Part shown: in pieces, positions 20,262 through 30,541 of the stretch
How positions within the stretch are numbered: the stretch's first letter is position 1
Layout: each line of letters starts with the position of its first letter
NCBI GenBank assembly: GCA_902624455.1
Contig: CACNXQ010000002.1
Coordinates: 124,155 to 188,154 of the forward strand
Length of the DNA stretch: 64,000 nt
Origin: an uncultured Pelagibacteraceae bacterium
GTDB lineage: Bacteria; Pseudomonadota; Alphaproteobacteria; Pelagibacterales; AG-422-B15
Direction of reading: 5' to 3'
Position numbers and translations under genes: made by a program
The notes under the pieces: generated by a model
What the model was told of the DNA's origin: nothing
Databases searched by the model: none
What the model saw: only the letters and a program-made list of their open reading frames with translations

Positions 20262-21803
20262 TTATTCCCACTCAATTGTTCCAGGAGGCTTTGAAGTAGT
20301 ATCATATACAACTCGATTTATTCCTTTGACCTCGTTAATTATTCTAGTGGATACTCTGCTAAGAAACTCACCACTAAAAGGATAAAAGTCAGCTGTCATA
20401 CCATCCAAAGATGTAACTGCTCTTAATCCACAGACTTGCTCATATGATCTATGATCTCCCATAACACCAACAGTCTTCACAGGCATTAGGACAGCAAATG
20501 CTTGCCAAATTTTATCATATAAATGTGCTTTATGAATTTCTTCGATATAAATCTGATCAGCTTTTTGCAGAATGCTTATTCTTTTTTCGTCTATTTTGCC
20601 AATAACTCTAATACCAAGACCTGGGCCAGGAAAAGGATGGCGATTAATAAATTTTGCAGGCAGTTTCATCTCTAGTCCAAGATTTCTGACTTCATCCTTA
20701 AATAACTCTCTTAATGGCTCTATTAGTTTAAGTTTCATTTTTTTTGGCAATCCACCAACATTATGATGAGACTTAATTACTGAAGATGGCCCCCCATGAA
20801 AACTTTGGCTTTCTATAACATCAGGGTAAATTGTTCCTTGTGCTAAGTATTTTGCCTTACTTATTTTTTTTGCTTCTCGATCAAAAATTTTAATAAATAA
20901 ATTTCCAATTATTTTTCTTTTCTTCTCAGGTTCAGAAACATTTTTTAGAGCCTTTATAAATTCTTTACCTGAATTTTTTATAATAAGTTTAGATTTGAAG
21001 TGACTTTTAAACAACGATGATACTTCTTTAGTTTCATTTAATCTCATCAAACCAGTATCAACATAAATACAGGTTAATTGTTTACCAATTGCCTTCGATA
21101 TGATCGCTGCTGTAACCGTGCTGTCTACACCCCCCGATAAACCACATATGACATGATTGCTGCCAACTATATCTTTGATTAGTCTTTTTTGTGTTTGAAA
21201 ATGATCTTTCATACTCCAATTTTTTTTGCACTTAGCGATTTTAAAAATAAAATTTTTAATTATCTTTGAACCATCAACAGTATGAACTACTTCAGGATGA
21301 AATTGTAATCCGTAAAATTTTTGTTCTACATTTTCTATAGCTGCATATTTTGTATTATAACTAGAAGCTATGCTCTTAAAGCCCTTTGGAAGTTTTACGA
21401 CCTTATCTCCATGACTCATCCAGACATTAAAACTTTTTTTGCCCTTTTGTTTCAAAGATCTAAATAGTGAATTTTTATAATTAGTTTTTATAAGAGTTTT
21501 ACCAAATTCTCTTTTACTGGAAATATTAACTCTTCCTCCTAGCTGACTTACTAAAAGTTGCATACCATAACAAATTCCTAAAATAGGGATACCTAAATTA
21601 TAAACTCTTTTATCCAGTTTCGGTGTATTGGACACGTGAACACTTGCAGGGCCGCCTGATAAAATTATGCCTTTGGTTTCACTCTTTGCAATTACTTTAA
21701 AGGCATTTTTATGGGAAATAATTTCACAATACACACCTTGCTCTCTTACTCTTCTTGCTATGAGTTGAGTGACTTGAGAGCCAAAATCAATAATGTATAT
21801 CAT
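20262..21803 (-). CDS. guaA: GMP synthase (glutamine-hydrolysing)
   Basis: GICYGMQLL, GLSGGVDSTV, RHPFPGPGLGIRVIG, SKPPGTIEWE*. Confidence 0.97.
   Translation of the reverse strand: MIYIIDFGSQVTQLIARRVREQGVYCEIISHKNAFKVIAKSETKGIILSGGPASVHVSNTPKLDKRVYNLGIPILGICYGMQLLVSQLGGRVNISSKREFGKTLIKTNYKNSLFRSLKQKGKKSFNVWMSHGDKVVKLPKGFKSIASSYNTKYAAIENVEQKFYGLQFHPEVVHTVDGSKIIKNFIFKIAKCKKNWSMKDHFQTQKRLIKDIVGSNHVICGLSGGVDSTVTAAIISKAIGKQLTCIYVDTGLMRLNETKEVSSLFKSHFKSKLIIKNSGKEFIKALKNVSEPEKKRKIIGNLFIKIFDREAKKISKAKYLAQGTIYPDVIESQSFHGGPSSVIKSHHNVGGLPKKMKLKLIEPLRELFKDEVRNLGLEMKLPAKFINRHPFPGPGLGIRVIGKIDEKRISILQKADQIYIEEIHKAHLYDKIWQAFAVLMPVKTVGVMGDHRSYEQVCGLRAVTSLDGMTADFYPFSGEFLSRVSTRIINEVKGINRVVYDTTSKPPGTIEWE
20263..20291 (-). 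repeat. guaA 3' end counterpart of the att-like repeat
   Basis: Encodes PPGTIEWE* of GuaA; matched by 19188..19216. Confidence 0.75.
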
Positions 21804-22204
21804 TAGTCAGATGCAAGATCTTTAAGATTGTTTATTTCTTCACAGCTTCCAGAACAAAGAATCTCAAGATTTGAAATATATTCACCATATTTCTCAATAA
21901 AACCCAGTTCATAAGATTTTTCACCTAACAAGAAATTAAGCTCTATATTTTCAGGGTTTAGAGTAAAAGCAATATTAAAATATTTATAAGATTTTTCTAA
22001 ATCTGAAAGTTCATTATATGATTTGCCTAGAAGAATATATGAGTCAGAAGATTTAGGATTAAATACAATATCTTTCTCTAAAAATTGTATTGTTTTCTCA
22101 AAATTATTATTTTGAAAATTTGAAATAGCATCTTGATAATAATTATTAGAAGATGCAATGTTTGAAGAAATAAGTAATGCGATAATACATAAAGCTTTCC
22201 TCAT
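21803..22204 (-). CDS. TPR-containing putative secreted protein
   Basis: Signal peptide MRKALCIIALLISSNIASS; TPR-like repeats; stop/start overlap with guaA. Confidence 0.7.
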   Translation of the reverse strand: MRKALCIIALLISSNIASSNNYYQDAISNFQNNNFEKTIQFLEKDIVFNPKSSDSYILLGKSYNELSDLEKSYKYFNIAFTLNPENIELNFLLGEKSYELGFIEKYGEYISNLEILCSGSCEEINNLKDLASD

Positions 22205-22211
22205 TAATTGA

Positions 22212-23687
<1,476 letters not shown>

Positions 23688-23709
23688 CTAAATTATTTCA
23701 TTTATAATG

Positions 23710-24345
23710 TCAACTATCGATATTTTTTTTGTTTAGGCAAATTAAATAAATTTCACTTGATTCTTTGCGACTAGAGGTTGGTTTAAAAGATGAAACTCTA
23801 TCGAAATTTTTATTACAAGTAGATAAAATATCAGATACGTCTCCGGTTCTAAAATATTTCGATACAAAATGACCTCCATTTTCTAAATATTTAAGAGCTA
23901 TATCTAGAGTGTTTTCTAGGATTTCTCTCGATCTCAAGTGATCAGCATTCTTGTATCCCGATAAATTAGGTGAAATATCTGATAATATAAGATCGAATGG
24001 TTTCTTTTGATTGGCAAACTCAATAAATTGATCATCATTAAAATCACAATTAATAAATTCTACTCCTTTTATCGGCTTCATTTTCAACAAATCGACTGCC
24101 AAAATATACTTCTCAGTATGAATATTTCTATTTAAAACCTCGCACCAACTACCAGGGGCTGATCCTAAGTCCATAATAACTCTTGAATTTTTAACGGCGG
24201 TATATTTTTGAAGTATTTCTATCAACTTGTAAGCCGCTCTAGATCTATAATTTTCCTTAGAAGACTTTTTAACATATTCATCCTCTACATGTCTTTTTAG
24301 CCATTTTCTACTTTTGTCGGATAATGATTTATTTTTAATTTTCAT
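23710..24345 (-). CDS. rlmE: 23S rRNA 2'-O-methyltransferase RlmE (FtsJ/RrmJ)
   Basis: YRSRAAYKLIEI, DLGSAPGSWCEVL, LILSDISPNLSG. Confidence 0.92.
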   Translation of the reverse strand: MKIKNKSLSDKSRKWLKRHVEDEYVKKSSKENYRSRAAYKLIEILQKYTAVKNSRVIMDLGSAPGSWCEVLNRNIHTEKYILAVDLLKMKPIKGVEFINCDFNDDQFIEFANQKKPFDLILSDISPNLSGYKNADHLRSREILENTLDIALKYLENGGHFVSKYFRTGDVSDILSTCNKNFDRVSSFKPTSSRKESSEIYLICLNKKNIDS

Positions 24346-24409
24346 AAAATTGTTATTTATCAGTTATTTATAGACGAAAATGAAGTATTTGATAACCCCA
24401 AGAAAAATA

Positions 24410-24428
24410 CTATATCAACATGATATAG
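24410..24428. promoter_or_regulatory. Candidate operator 1 (ctatatca-aca-tgatatag dyad)
   Basis: Perfect 8-bp arms with 3-nt centre upstream of the efflux operon. Confidence 0.5.
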
Positions 24429-24436
24429 ATATTGAT

Positions 24437-24461
24437 TATATATATCATGATGATATATATA
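24437..24461. promoter_or_regulatory. Candidate operator 2 (tatatatatca-tga-tgatatatata dyad)
   Basis: Perfect 11-bp arms with 3-nt centre; shares TATATCA-N3-TGATATA core with operator 1; centres 30 bp apart. Confidence 0.5.
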
Positions 24462-24483
24462 CTTTCTTTTTTCAAGGATAAAA

Positions 24484-25773
24484 ATGAAACTTATTAACAT
24501 TAGTACGTCAACTTTTTTATTGCTATTTAGTATCCCTGCCCATGCATTAACTTTAACTGAGGCAATAAATGCATCTCTAGCAAATAATCTCTCAATAAAA
24601 ATTGAAAATATAAATGTTAATTTAGCCGAAGAAGATTATTTTCAGACAAAGTCAAATTACTTTCCATCAATTGCACTCAGCGGGAGTTTATCTGAAAACG
24701 ACTATTCAAACATAACAACTCAGTCAGGAACCACATCAAGCAATTATGAGTTATCACCTAGCAGTAAGTCTATTACTGTTTCACAAAATATATTTAGTGG
24801 TTTTGGCCGTATTTATAGCTCACTATCGTCCAAGGATATGGTAGAAGTTCAAAATCTAACCAAATTAAAAGTTGAGCAAGATATAACTTTAGAAACCATT
24901 GAGGCATATTACAATGTTTTATTGGCTGAAAAAACTACTCAGTCGTATAAAGATAACTATGAGTCTGTAAGTGAGAGATTTAAGGCTACAAGTAAAGAAT
25001 ACGAAGTTGGACTAGCATCTAAAACTGACGTAGCTCAATCAGAAGCTTTTTTAAATAATGCAAAAATAGATTTACTCGATTCCAAAATACAAGAGAAAAA
25101 CATCAAAAATTCTTTCCATAACTTAACTGGGATCAAGCCAGATAATTTAGTCTTTTCTGAAATTAGAGAATCTATTCCAGATACTTTTGACGAATACAGA
25201 GAGAATGTAATTTCAAATAATTTTGCGATAAAAATAGTTAATTCAACACTCGATGTTTTAAATTCAAATATAGGAATTGCTCGATCAGCATTATATCCTC
25301 AAATAAATTTAACTGCATCTAAAACAGAACTAGACGAATTTTCAGCAACAGTCGACGAACTGACAAACGAAGAAATACAGGCAACTGTCAGCTGGCCTAT
25401 TTTTACATCAGGTAAGTCTCTATCGGATGTAAGAAAAGCTAAGAAGCAAAAAAATAGCCAGTTAATTCTTATACAAAAAACTAAAAATGAAACACTTACT
25501 TTGGCTGAAAATATTTGGGAAAATTATCAAATATCAAATGAAACAGTAGAGGCTGCTAGTTTAAATTATAAAGCAAATAATATTGCTTACGAAGGCACGG
25601 TGATAGAGGAAGAAGTTGGTGAAAGAAGTGTTTTAGACGTTTTAACTGCACGACAATCTTTACTCAATTCTGAAATAAATTTCTTTAATAAGCAAAAGGA
25701 TAGAGAAATTAATAAAGCTCAGGTTATGTATATGTCAGGTATTCTGGATAATTCTAACTTAGGTATTAATTAA
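24484..25773 (+). CDS. TolC family outer membrane efflux protein
   Basis: Signal peptide; LTLTEAINASLANNLSIKIENINVNLAEEDYFQTKSNYFPSI; coiled-coil repeats. Confidence 0.9.
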   Translation: MKLINISTSTFLLLFSIPAHALTLTEAINASLANNLSIKIENINVNLAEEDYFQTKSNYFPSIALSGSLSENDYSNITTQSGTTSSNYELSPSSKSITVSQNIFSGFGRIYSSLSSKDMVEVQNLTKLKVEQDITLETIEAYYNVLLAEKTTQSYKDNYESVSERFKATSKEYEVGLASKTDVAQSEAFLNNAKIDLLDSKIQEKNIKNSFHNLTGIKPDNLVFSEIRESIPDTFDEYRENVISNNFAIKIVNSTLDVLNSNIGIARSALYPQINLTASKTELDEFSATVDELTNEEIQATVSWPIFTSGKSLSDVRKAKKQKNSQLILIQKTKNETLTLAENIWENYQISNETVEAASLNYKANNIAYEGTVIEEEVGERSVLDVLTARQSLLNSEINFFNKQKDREINKAQVMYMSGILDNSNLGIN

Positions 25774-25774
25774 A

Positions 25775-26323
25775 ATGCAAAAAGAGACGCTCTGTTTAGG
25801 CTTATTATCCCTTGGTCCAAGGTCTGGTTACGAAATCAAACAAATGTTTGAGGGGCCATTGTCAGATTTTTATAGTCTTAGTTTTGGAACGATTTACCCA
25901 ACCCTAAATAAACTTCAGTCAGCAAAATTTGTGTCCTGTAAACAACATGCACAAAGTAAGAAGCCCGACAAAAAAGTTTACACCATTACCAAAAAAGGTA
26001 TGGGGCTTATGAAAGATAATTTACTTGGTGATGCTTCATCTTATATCAGATCTGGTAATTTTGGAGATCAAATTAAGTCAGAATTTTTTTTACTATTGTT
26101 GTTCTCAAAATATCTACCAAGTGAAACTCTTGATACAGTTTTAAATGAACGAGTGCTTTATTTACGTCAAAAACTAGAGCAGTTTAAATATGACGGTCCT
26201 GTTCCAGGAAACTTAGACGCAATAAGAAATGAAAAGTCAGTTAAATTTATTAGAGGCCTTGCATCAGCTCTTATAGATACTGGCGTAAAATATATGGAAA
26301 AAAATAGAGGAAAGTTAAGTTAA
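25775..26323 (+). CDS. PadR family transcriptional regulator
   Basis: LGLLSLGPRSGYEIKQMFEGPLSDFYSLSFGTIYPTLNKLQSAKFV...KKVYTITKKG. Confidence 0.92.
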   Translation: MQKETLCLGLLSLGPRSGYEIKQMFEGPLSDFYSLSFGTIYPTLNKLQSAKFVSCKQHAQSKKPDKKVYTITKKGMGLMKDNLLGDASSYIRSGNFGDQIKSEFFLLLLFSKYLPSETLDTVLNERVLYLRQKLEQFKYDGPVPGNLDAIRNEKSVKFIRGLASALIDTGVKYMEKNRGKLS

Positions 26324-26324
26324 A

Positions 26325-27389
26325 ATGCTAAAAAAGATACCAATAAACTATATTTCTGCTTTTGTAATTTTTATAGTTGTAATCTTATGGATTTTCTCAG
26401 GATCATTTAAAAACGATACCTCTGAGGAAACAGTAACTGCGGAAACAAATGTAGAAGAATTGATTTCAGTAAGAGCTAAAAATTATTCATCACAAAATAA
26501 AACGTATTTTCTTACGGTAAGAGGAAGAACAGAAGCAGATAAGATAGTTTTACTAAAGCCTAAGACTACCTCTACCCTAACATATGCAATTGACAAAGGC
26601 TTATCTGTTTCTAAAGATGAAATAATATGTGAGCTTGATCCCGAAAATAGATTAGCGGCTTTAGATGAGGCTAACGCATCGAAAAATAAAGCACAGTTAC
26701 AATACGATGCTGTAAAACAACTAGCTGATGAAGGGTATCGATCTGAAAATGCTGTTGCTACCGCAGATGCAGCTCTTAAGGCTTCTATAGCTAGAGTTGA
26801 GATGGCAACTAATGAAGTCGAAAACCTTAAAATCAAAGCACCATTTGATGGCTTTATTGAGGATATTTTCTTAGAACCAGGTGACTTAATTGCACCTAAT
26901 ACACCTTGCGCAAAAATTATGAAGCTAGATCCAATGGTAATTACAGGCGAAGTCACGGAAAAAAATGTTGACCAGGTCAATTTGAACCAAAAAGTAAATA
27001 TCAAGTTACTAGATAATAAAGAAGTTACTGGTGTAGTAAGCTTTATAAGTAAAAGTGCAAACCCAAGCACAAGAACATATAAAATCGAAGCTACAATTGA
27101 AAATAGTAATGGCACGATAAGAGAAGGCTTATCAGCAGATATGTTTGTGCCATTGAGAGAAGTTATAGCCCATTTAATACCTTCATATTTGATATCACTT
27201 AATGACGAAGGTGACCTTGGAATAAAAATACTTACTAACAATAGAGTTCAATTTGCTGAAATTCAAATAGTTGAAGATACAATCGATGGTTTATGGGTAA
27301 CAGGATTACCTAAAGATGTAACAATTATTACCGTAGGTCAAGAATACGTAATTAATGGACAAGAAGTAAAAGTTCAAATGCTAAATTAA
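26325..27389 (+). CDS. Efflux RND transporter periplasmic adaptor (MFP) subunit
   Basis: IKAPFDGFIEDIFLEPGDLIAPNTPCAKIMKLDPMVITGEVTEKNV. Confidence 0.9.
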   Translation: MLKKIPINYISAFVIFIVVILWIFSGSFKNDTSEETVTAETNVEELISVRAKNYSSQNKTYFLTVRGRTEADKIVLLKPKTTSTLTYAIDKGLSVSKDEIICELDPENRLAALDEANASKNKAQLQYDAVKQLADEGYRSENAVATADAALKASIARVEMATNEVENLKIKAPFDGFIEDIFLEPGDLIAPNTPCAKIMKLDPMVITGEVTEKNVDQVNLNQKVNIKLLDNKEVTGVVSFISKSANPSTRTYKIEATIENSNGTIREGLSADMFVPLREVIAHLIPSYLISLNDEGDLGIKILTNNRVQFAEIQIVEDTIDGLWVTGLPKDVTIITVGQEYVINGQEVKVQMLN

Positions 27390-27393
27390 TAAA

Positions 27394-30300
27394 ATGATTG
27401 ATTTTTTAGTCGATAGAAAAAGAACTGCATTAGCTTTATTGGTAGTTTTGATATTTGCTGGCATATTTGGAAGAGTTAATATTCCGATAGAGAATGAGCC
27501 AGAAATAATCATACCAGTTGTTTATGTAGGGGTTGGCTTAAATGGTATTTCTCCAGAGGACTCTGAACGACTTCTTTTAAAGCCAATTGAAGATGAAATA
27601 AGAAGTATAGAAGGTATTGATGAACTTCAGGGGTTCGCTTTTGAAAATTACGCAGTAACAATTGTCCAATTTGAAGCAGCAGAGACAATGAAACAATCAT
27701 TAGACAAAGTTCGTGATGCTGTAAATGATGCAAAAACAAAATTTCCAGACGACACTAAAGAACCAATAGTTAGTGAAGTCTCATTTGAAGATAACCCAAC
27801 TATTGTCTTATCGATTGACTCCAAAACTGCCTCTGAGAGATATCTCTTAAATCTAGCTCAGGAAATTAAAAAAGAACTTGAGTTGATACCTTCAATATTT
27901 GAAGCTGAATTGGCAGGTGCTAGAGAAGAACAACTTGAAGCAATACTCAATCGTTCACAGATGGAAAATTACAACATCTCTTTTACTGAAATTATTAACT
28001 CTGTTGCAAATAATAATCAGGTTGTAACCGCAGGAGAAATTGAAACAGGTCAAGGACAATTTGCTGTTAACGTCCCTGGCCTATTTGAAACAGCGAGAGA
28101 TGTTTACGAACTTCCAATTAGATCAACTAATAACAGCTCTGTAAATTTGGCCGATATATCAACGATCAAACGAACTTTTAAAGATAGAGAGAGTTATACA
28201 AAGGTAAATGGTGAGCCAGGCATATCTCTATTAGTAAAAAAAGGTCGAGGTAGAAATGTGATTGATACAATTAACGAAGTAGATCTTGTAATTCAGAAAT
28301 ACAAATCAAAAGTTTCAAACGATGTCAATTTCACATATGTCATGGATGCTAGAGAAATAATGCAAAACAATGTTGACTCACTTCAAGGAAATATTCTTCT
28401 TGCAACAATTTTTGTTCTGTTGGTTACAATGCTTGCTTTAGGTATTCGATCATCATTAATTGTTGGTTCAGGAATCCCTGTGTCGATATTAATTGCTTTA
28501 TTTGTAATGTATGTACTTGGTTACGATTACAATTTTATGGTTATTTTTGGAATTTTAGTTGCCCTGGGTATGCTTATTGATGGATCTCTTGTAGTTGTGG
28601 AATTAGCTGACAGAAAAATGTTAGAGGGCTTTGATAGACAAAAAGCATATATATATTCAGCGAAAAGAATGTTCTGGCCTATCGTTGCCTCAGCAGCAAC
28701 AACCTTGGCTGTGTTTATTCCATTATTTTTCTGGCCTGGAGTAAGCGGTCAGTTTATGAAAGTTTTACCCGTGACAGTATTTGTTGTCCTTTTTATTGCT
28801 TTGATATTTAGCTTAATGTTTGTTCCAGTCATAGGTAGTGTTTTTGGTAGACCTTCTAATGCATCAGCAAATGCATTTAGAAAACTTGGCTCAGATCAAA
28901 GCTTTAATTTAAGAGAGTTGACCGGATACATTGGTATATATGTAAAGTTTTTGGAAAAGCTTCTTAAAAGACCTATCATCACCTTACTGACTGTTTTTAT
29001 CGCCTTGTTTGTAATTATTTTTGGTTTTTTTAGTTTTGGAAAAGGCATGATTTACTTTTCAACTGGTGATCCTTATTTTGGAAAAATTAAAATTTTTGCT
29101 AGAGGAAACTTATCTATCGAAGAGATTAATAAATTAACTGGTGATGTTGAATTGATAGTTGATGAAAAAAAAGGGATTAAGAATTATTTTTTACAAACAG
29201 GACAGTTTAGCAGCATGGGTCCAGGCGGTGGAGGTAATACAGAAGATTTAATTGCTACAGCTTATTTTGAGTTTGTAGACAGAGAAGAAAGAGAAAATGG
29301 TCATAAAATAATTGCGCAATTAAGGGAAGATTTCAAATCCATCAAAGGAATTAAAATTGAAGTCTCTGAAGAGTCTGGTGGCCCACCTGTTGGAAAAGAT
29401 ATTCAAATTAGGATTACAGGACCTACCAGTGACAGCCTTTTAAATGTAACAAGAGAAATTCGTGATTATATTGATAACAACATAATTGGATTGGTTGGAG
29501 TCGAAGATACACTTCCTGTGCCTCTAGTAGATTGGGAATTAATTATTGATAAACCAAAAGCTGCTCAATTTGGTGCAGATGTATTCACTATTGGTAAAGC
29601 GGTCAGTTTAGTAACAAACGGTGTGATGATTGGGAAATATAGACCAAACGATGTAGATGATGAATTGGAAATATTTGTCAGGTATGCAGACAAAGAAAGG
29701 TCTATTGATCAATTGGACAACATAATGATTGAAACACGATCAGGACAAATACCAATTAGTAATTTTGTTGAAAAAAAACCAAAACAAAATGTAAGCTATA
29801 TACGTAGATTTGATGCAAAAAATGCTATGTATATCAAAGCTAATGCTGAGGAAGGTGTGATAGCTGCAAATATAGTCAATCAATTAGAGACTTGGATAAA
29901 TGAGCAAAACTATCCATCTTATATAAATGTGGCATTCGGTGGTGAAAATGAAGAACAAGCAGACTCAATGAAGTTTGTGAGCCAAGCGTTTATAATTTCA
30001 ATTTTAATTATGGCAGCACTTTTAGTCACCCAGTTTAATAGTTTCTATCAAAGTTTTATAATTTTAACTGCTGTAATCATGAGTACAGCTGGTGTTTTCT
30101 TTGGTCTGTTGGTTTTCAATCAACCGTTTTCTGCGATAATGCATGGTGTAGGTGTGGTTTCACTTGCTGGAATTGTCGTCAATAATAATATTATTCTCAT
30201 TGATGCATTTAATTTTGTACGTGAAAAAGATAATGACAATTTGTTCAATAGTATTTTAAAAGCATGCGCTCAACGGTTAAGGCCAATATTTCTAACAACA

Positions 30301-30540
30301 ATAACAACTATGCTTGGCTTAATACCGCTTGCATTAAACTATAGTATTGATCCAATAGCTAGAACTATAGAATACGACTCAAACGTAAGTGGTTTCTGGA
30401 CACCACTTGCACAATGCATTGTTTATGGATTATCTTTTTCTGCGTTTTTAACTTTAATTGTAACACCATGCCTATTGATTTTGCCCTCTCATATTAGATC
30501 GATGGTAAGTTTTAAATCAAGAAAACCAATTGAAGCCTAA
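27394..30540 (+). CDS. Efflux RND transporter permease subunit 1
   Basis: 1048 aa AcrB/HAE1-like architecture; LGMLIDGSLVVVELADR; GIVVNNNIILIDAF. Confidence 0.93.
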   Translation: MIDFLVDRKRTALALLVVLIFAGIFGRVNIPIENEPEIIIPVVYVGVGLNGISPEDSERLLLKPIEDEIRSIEGIDELQGFAFENYAVTIVQFEAAETMKQSLDKVRDAVNDAKTKFPDDTKEPIVSEVSFEDNPTIVLSIDSKTASERYLLNLAQEIKKELELIPSIFEAELAGAREEQLEAILNRSQMENYNISFTEIINSVANNNQVVTAGEIETGQGQFAVNVPGLFETARDVYELPIRSTNNSSVNLADISTIKRTFKDRESYTKVNGEPGISLLVKKGRGRNVIDTINEVDLVIQKYKSKVSNDVNFTYVMDAREIMQNNVDSLQGNILLATIFVLLVTMLALGIRSSLIVGSGIPVSILIALFVMYVLGYDYNFMVIFGILVALGMLIDGSLVVVELADRKMLEGFDRQKAYIYSAKRMFWPIVASAATTLAVFIPLFFWPGVSGQFMKVLPVTVFVVLFIALIFSLMFVPVIGSVFGRPSNASANAFRKLGSDQSFNLRELTGYIGIYVKFLEKLLKRPIITLLTVFIALFVIIFGFFSFGKGMIYFSTGDPYFGKIKIFARGNLSIEEINKLTGDVELIVDEKKGIKNYFLQTGQFSSMGPGGGGNTEDLIATAYFEFVDREERENGHKIIAQLREDFKSIKGIKIEVSEESGGPPVGKDIQIRITGPTSDSLLNVTREIRDYIDNNIIGLVGVEDTLPVPLVDWELIIDKPKAAQFGADVFTIGKAVSLVTNGVMIGKYRPNDVDDELEIFVRYADKERSIDQLDNIMIETRSGQIPISNFVEKKPKQNVSYIRRFDAKNAMYIKANAEEGVIAANIVNQLETWINEQNYPSYINVAFGGENEEQADSMKFVSQAFIISILIMAALLVTQFNSFYQSFIILTAVIMSTAGVFFGLLVFNQPFSAIMHGVGVVSLAGIVVNNNIILIDAFNFVREKDNDNLFNSILKACAQRLRPIFLTTITTMLGLIPLALNYSIDPIARTIEYDSNVSGFWTPLAQCIVYGLSFSAFLTLIVTPCLLILPSHIRSMVSFKSRKPIEA

Positions 30541-30541
30541 A

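Noticed and set aside
26483-27241. 252-aa minus-strand ORF antisense to the MFP adaptor gene
   Set aside because: Fully overlaps a well-supported CDS, composition is compatible with the complement of that frame, and no family motif is seen.
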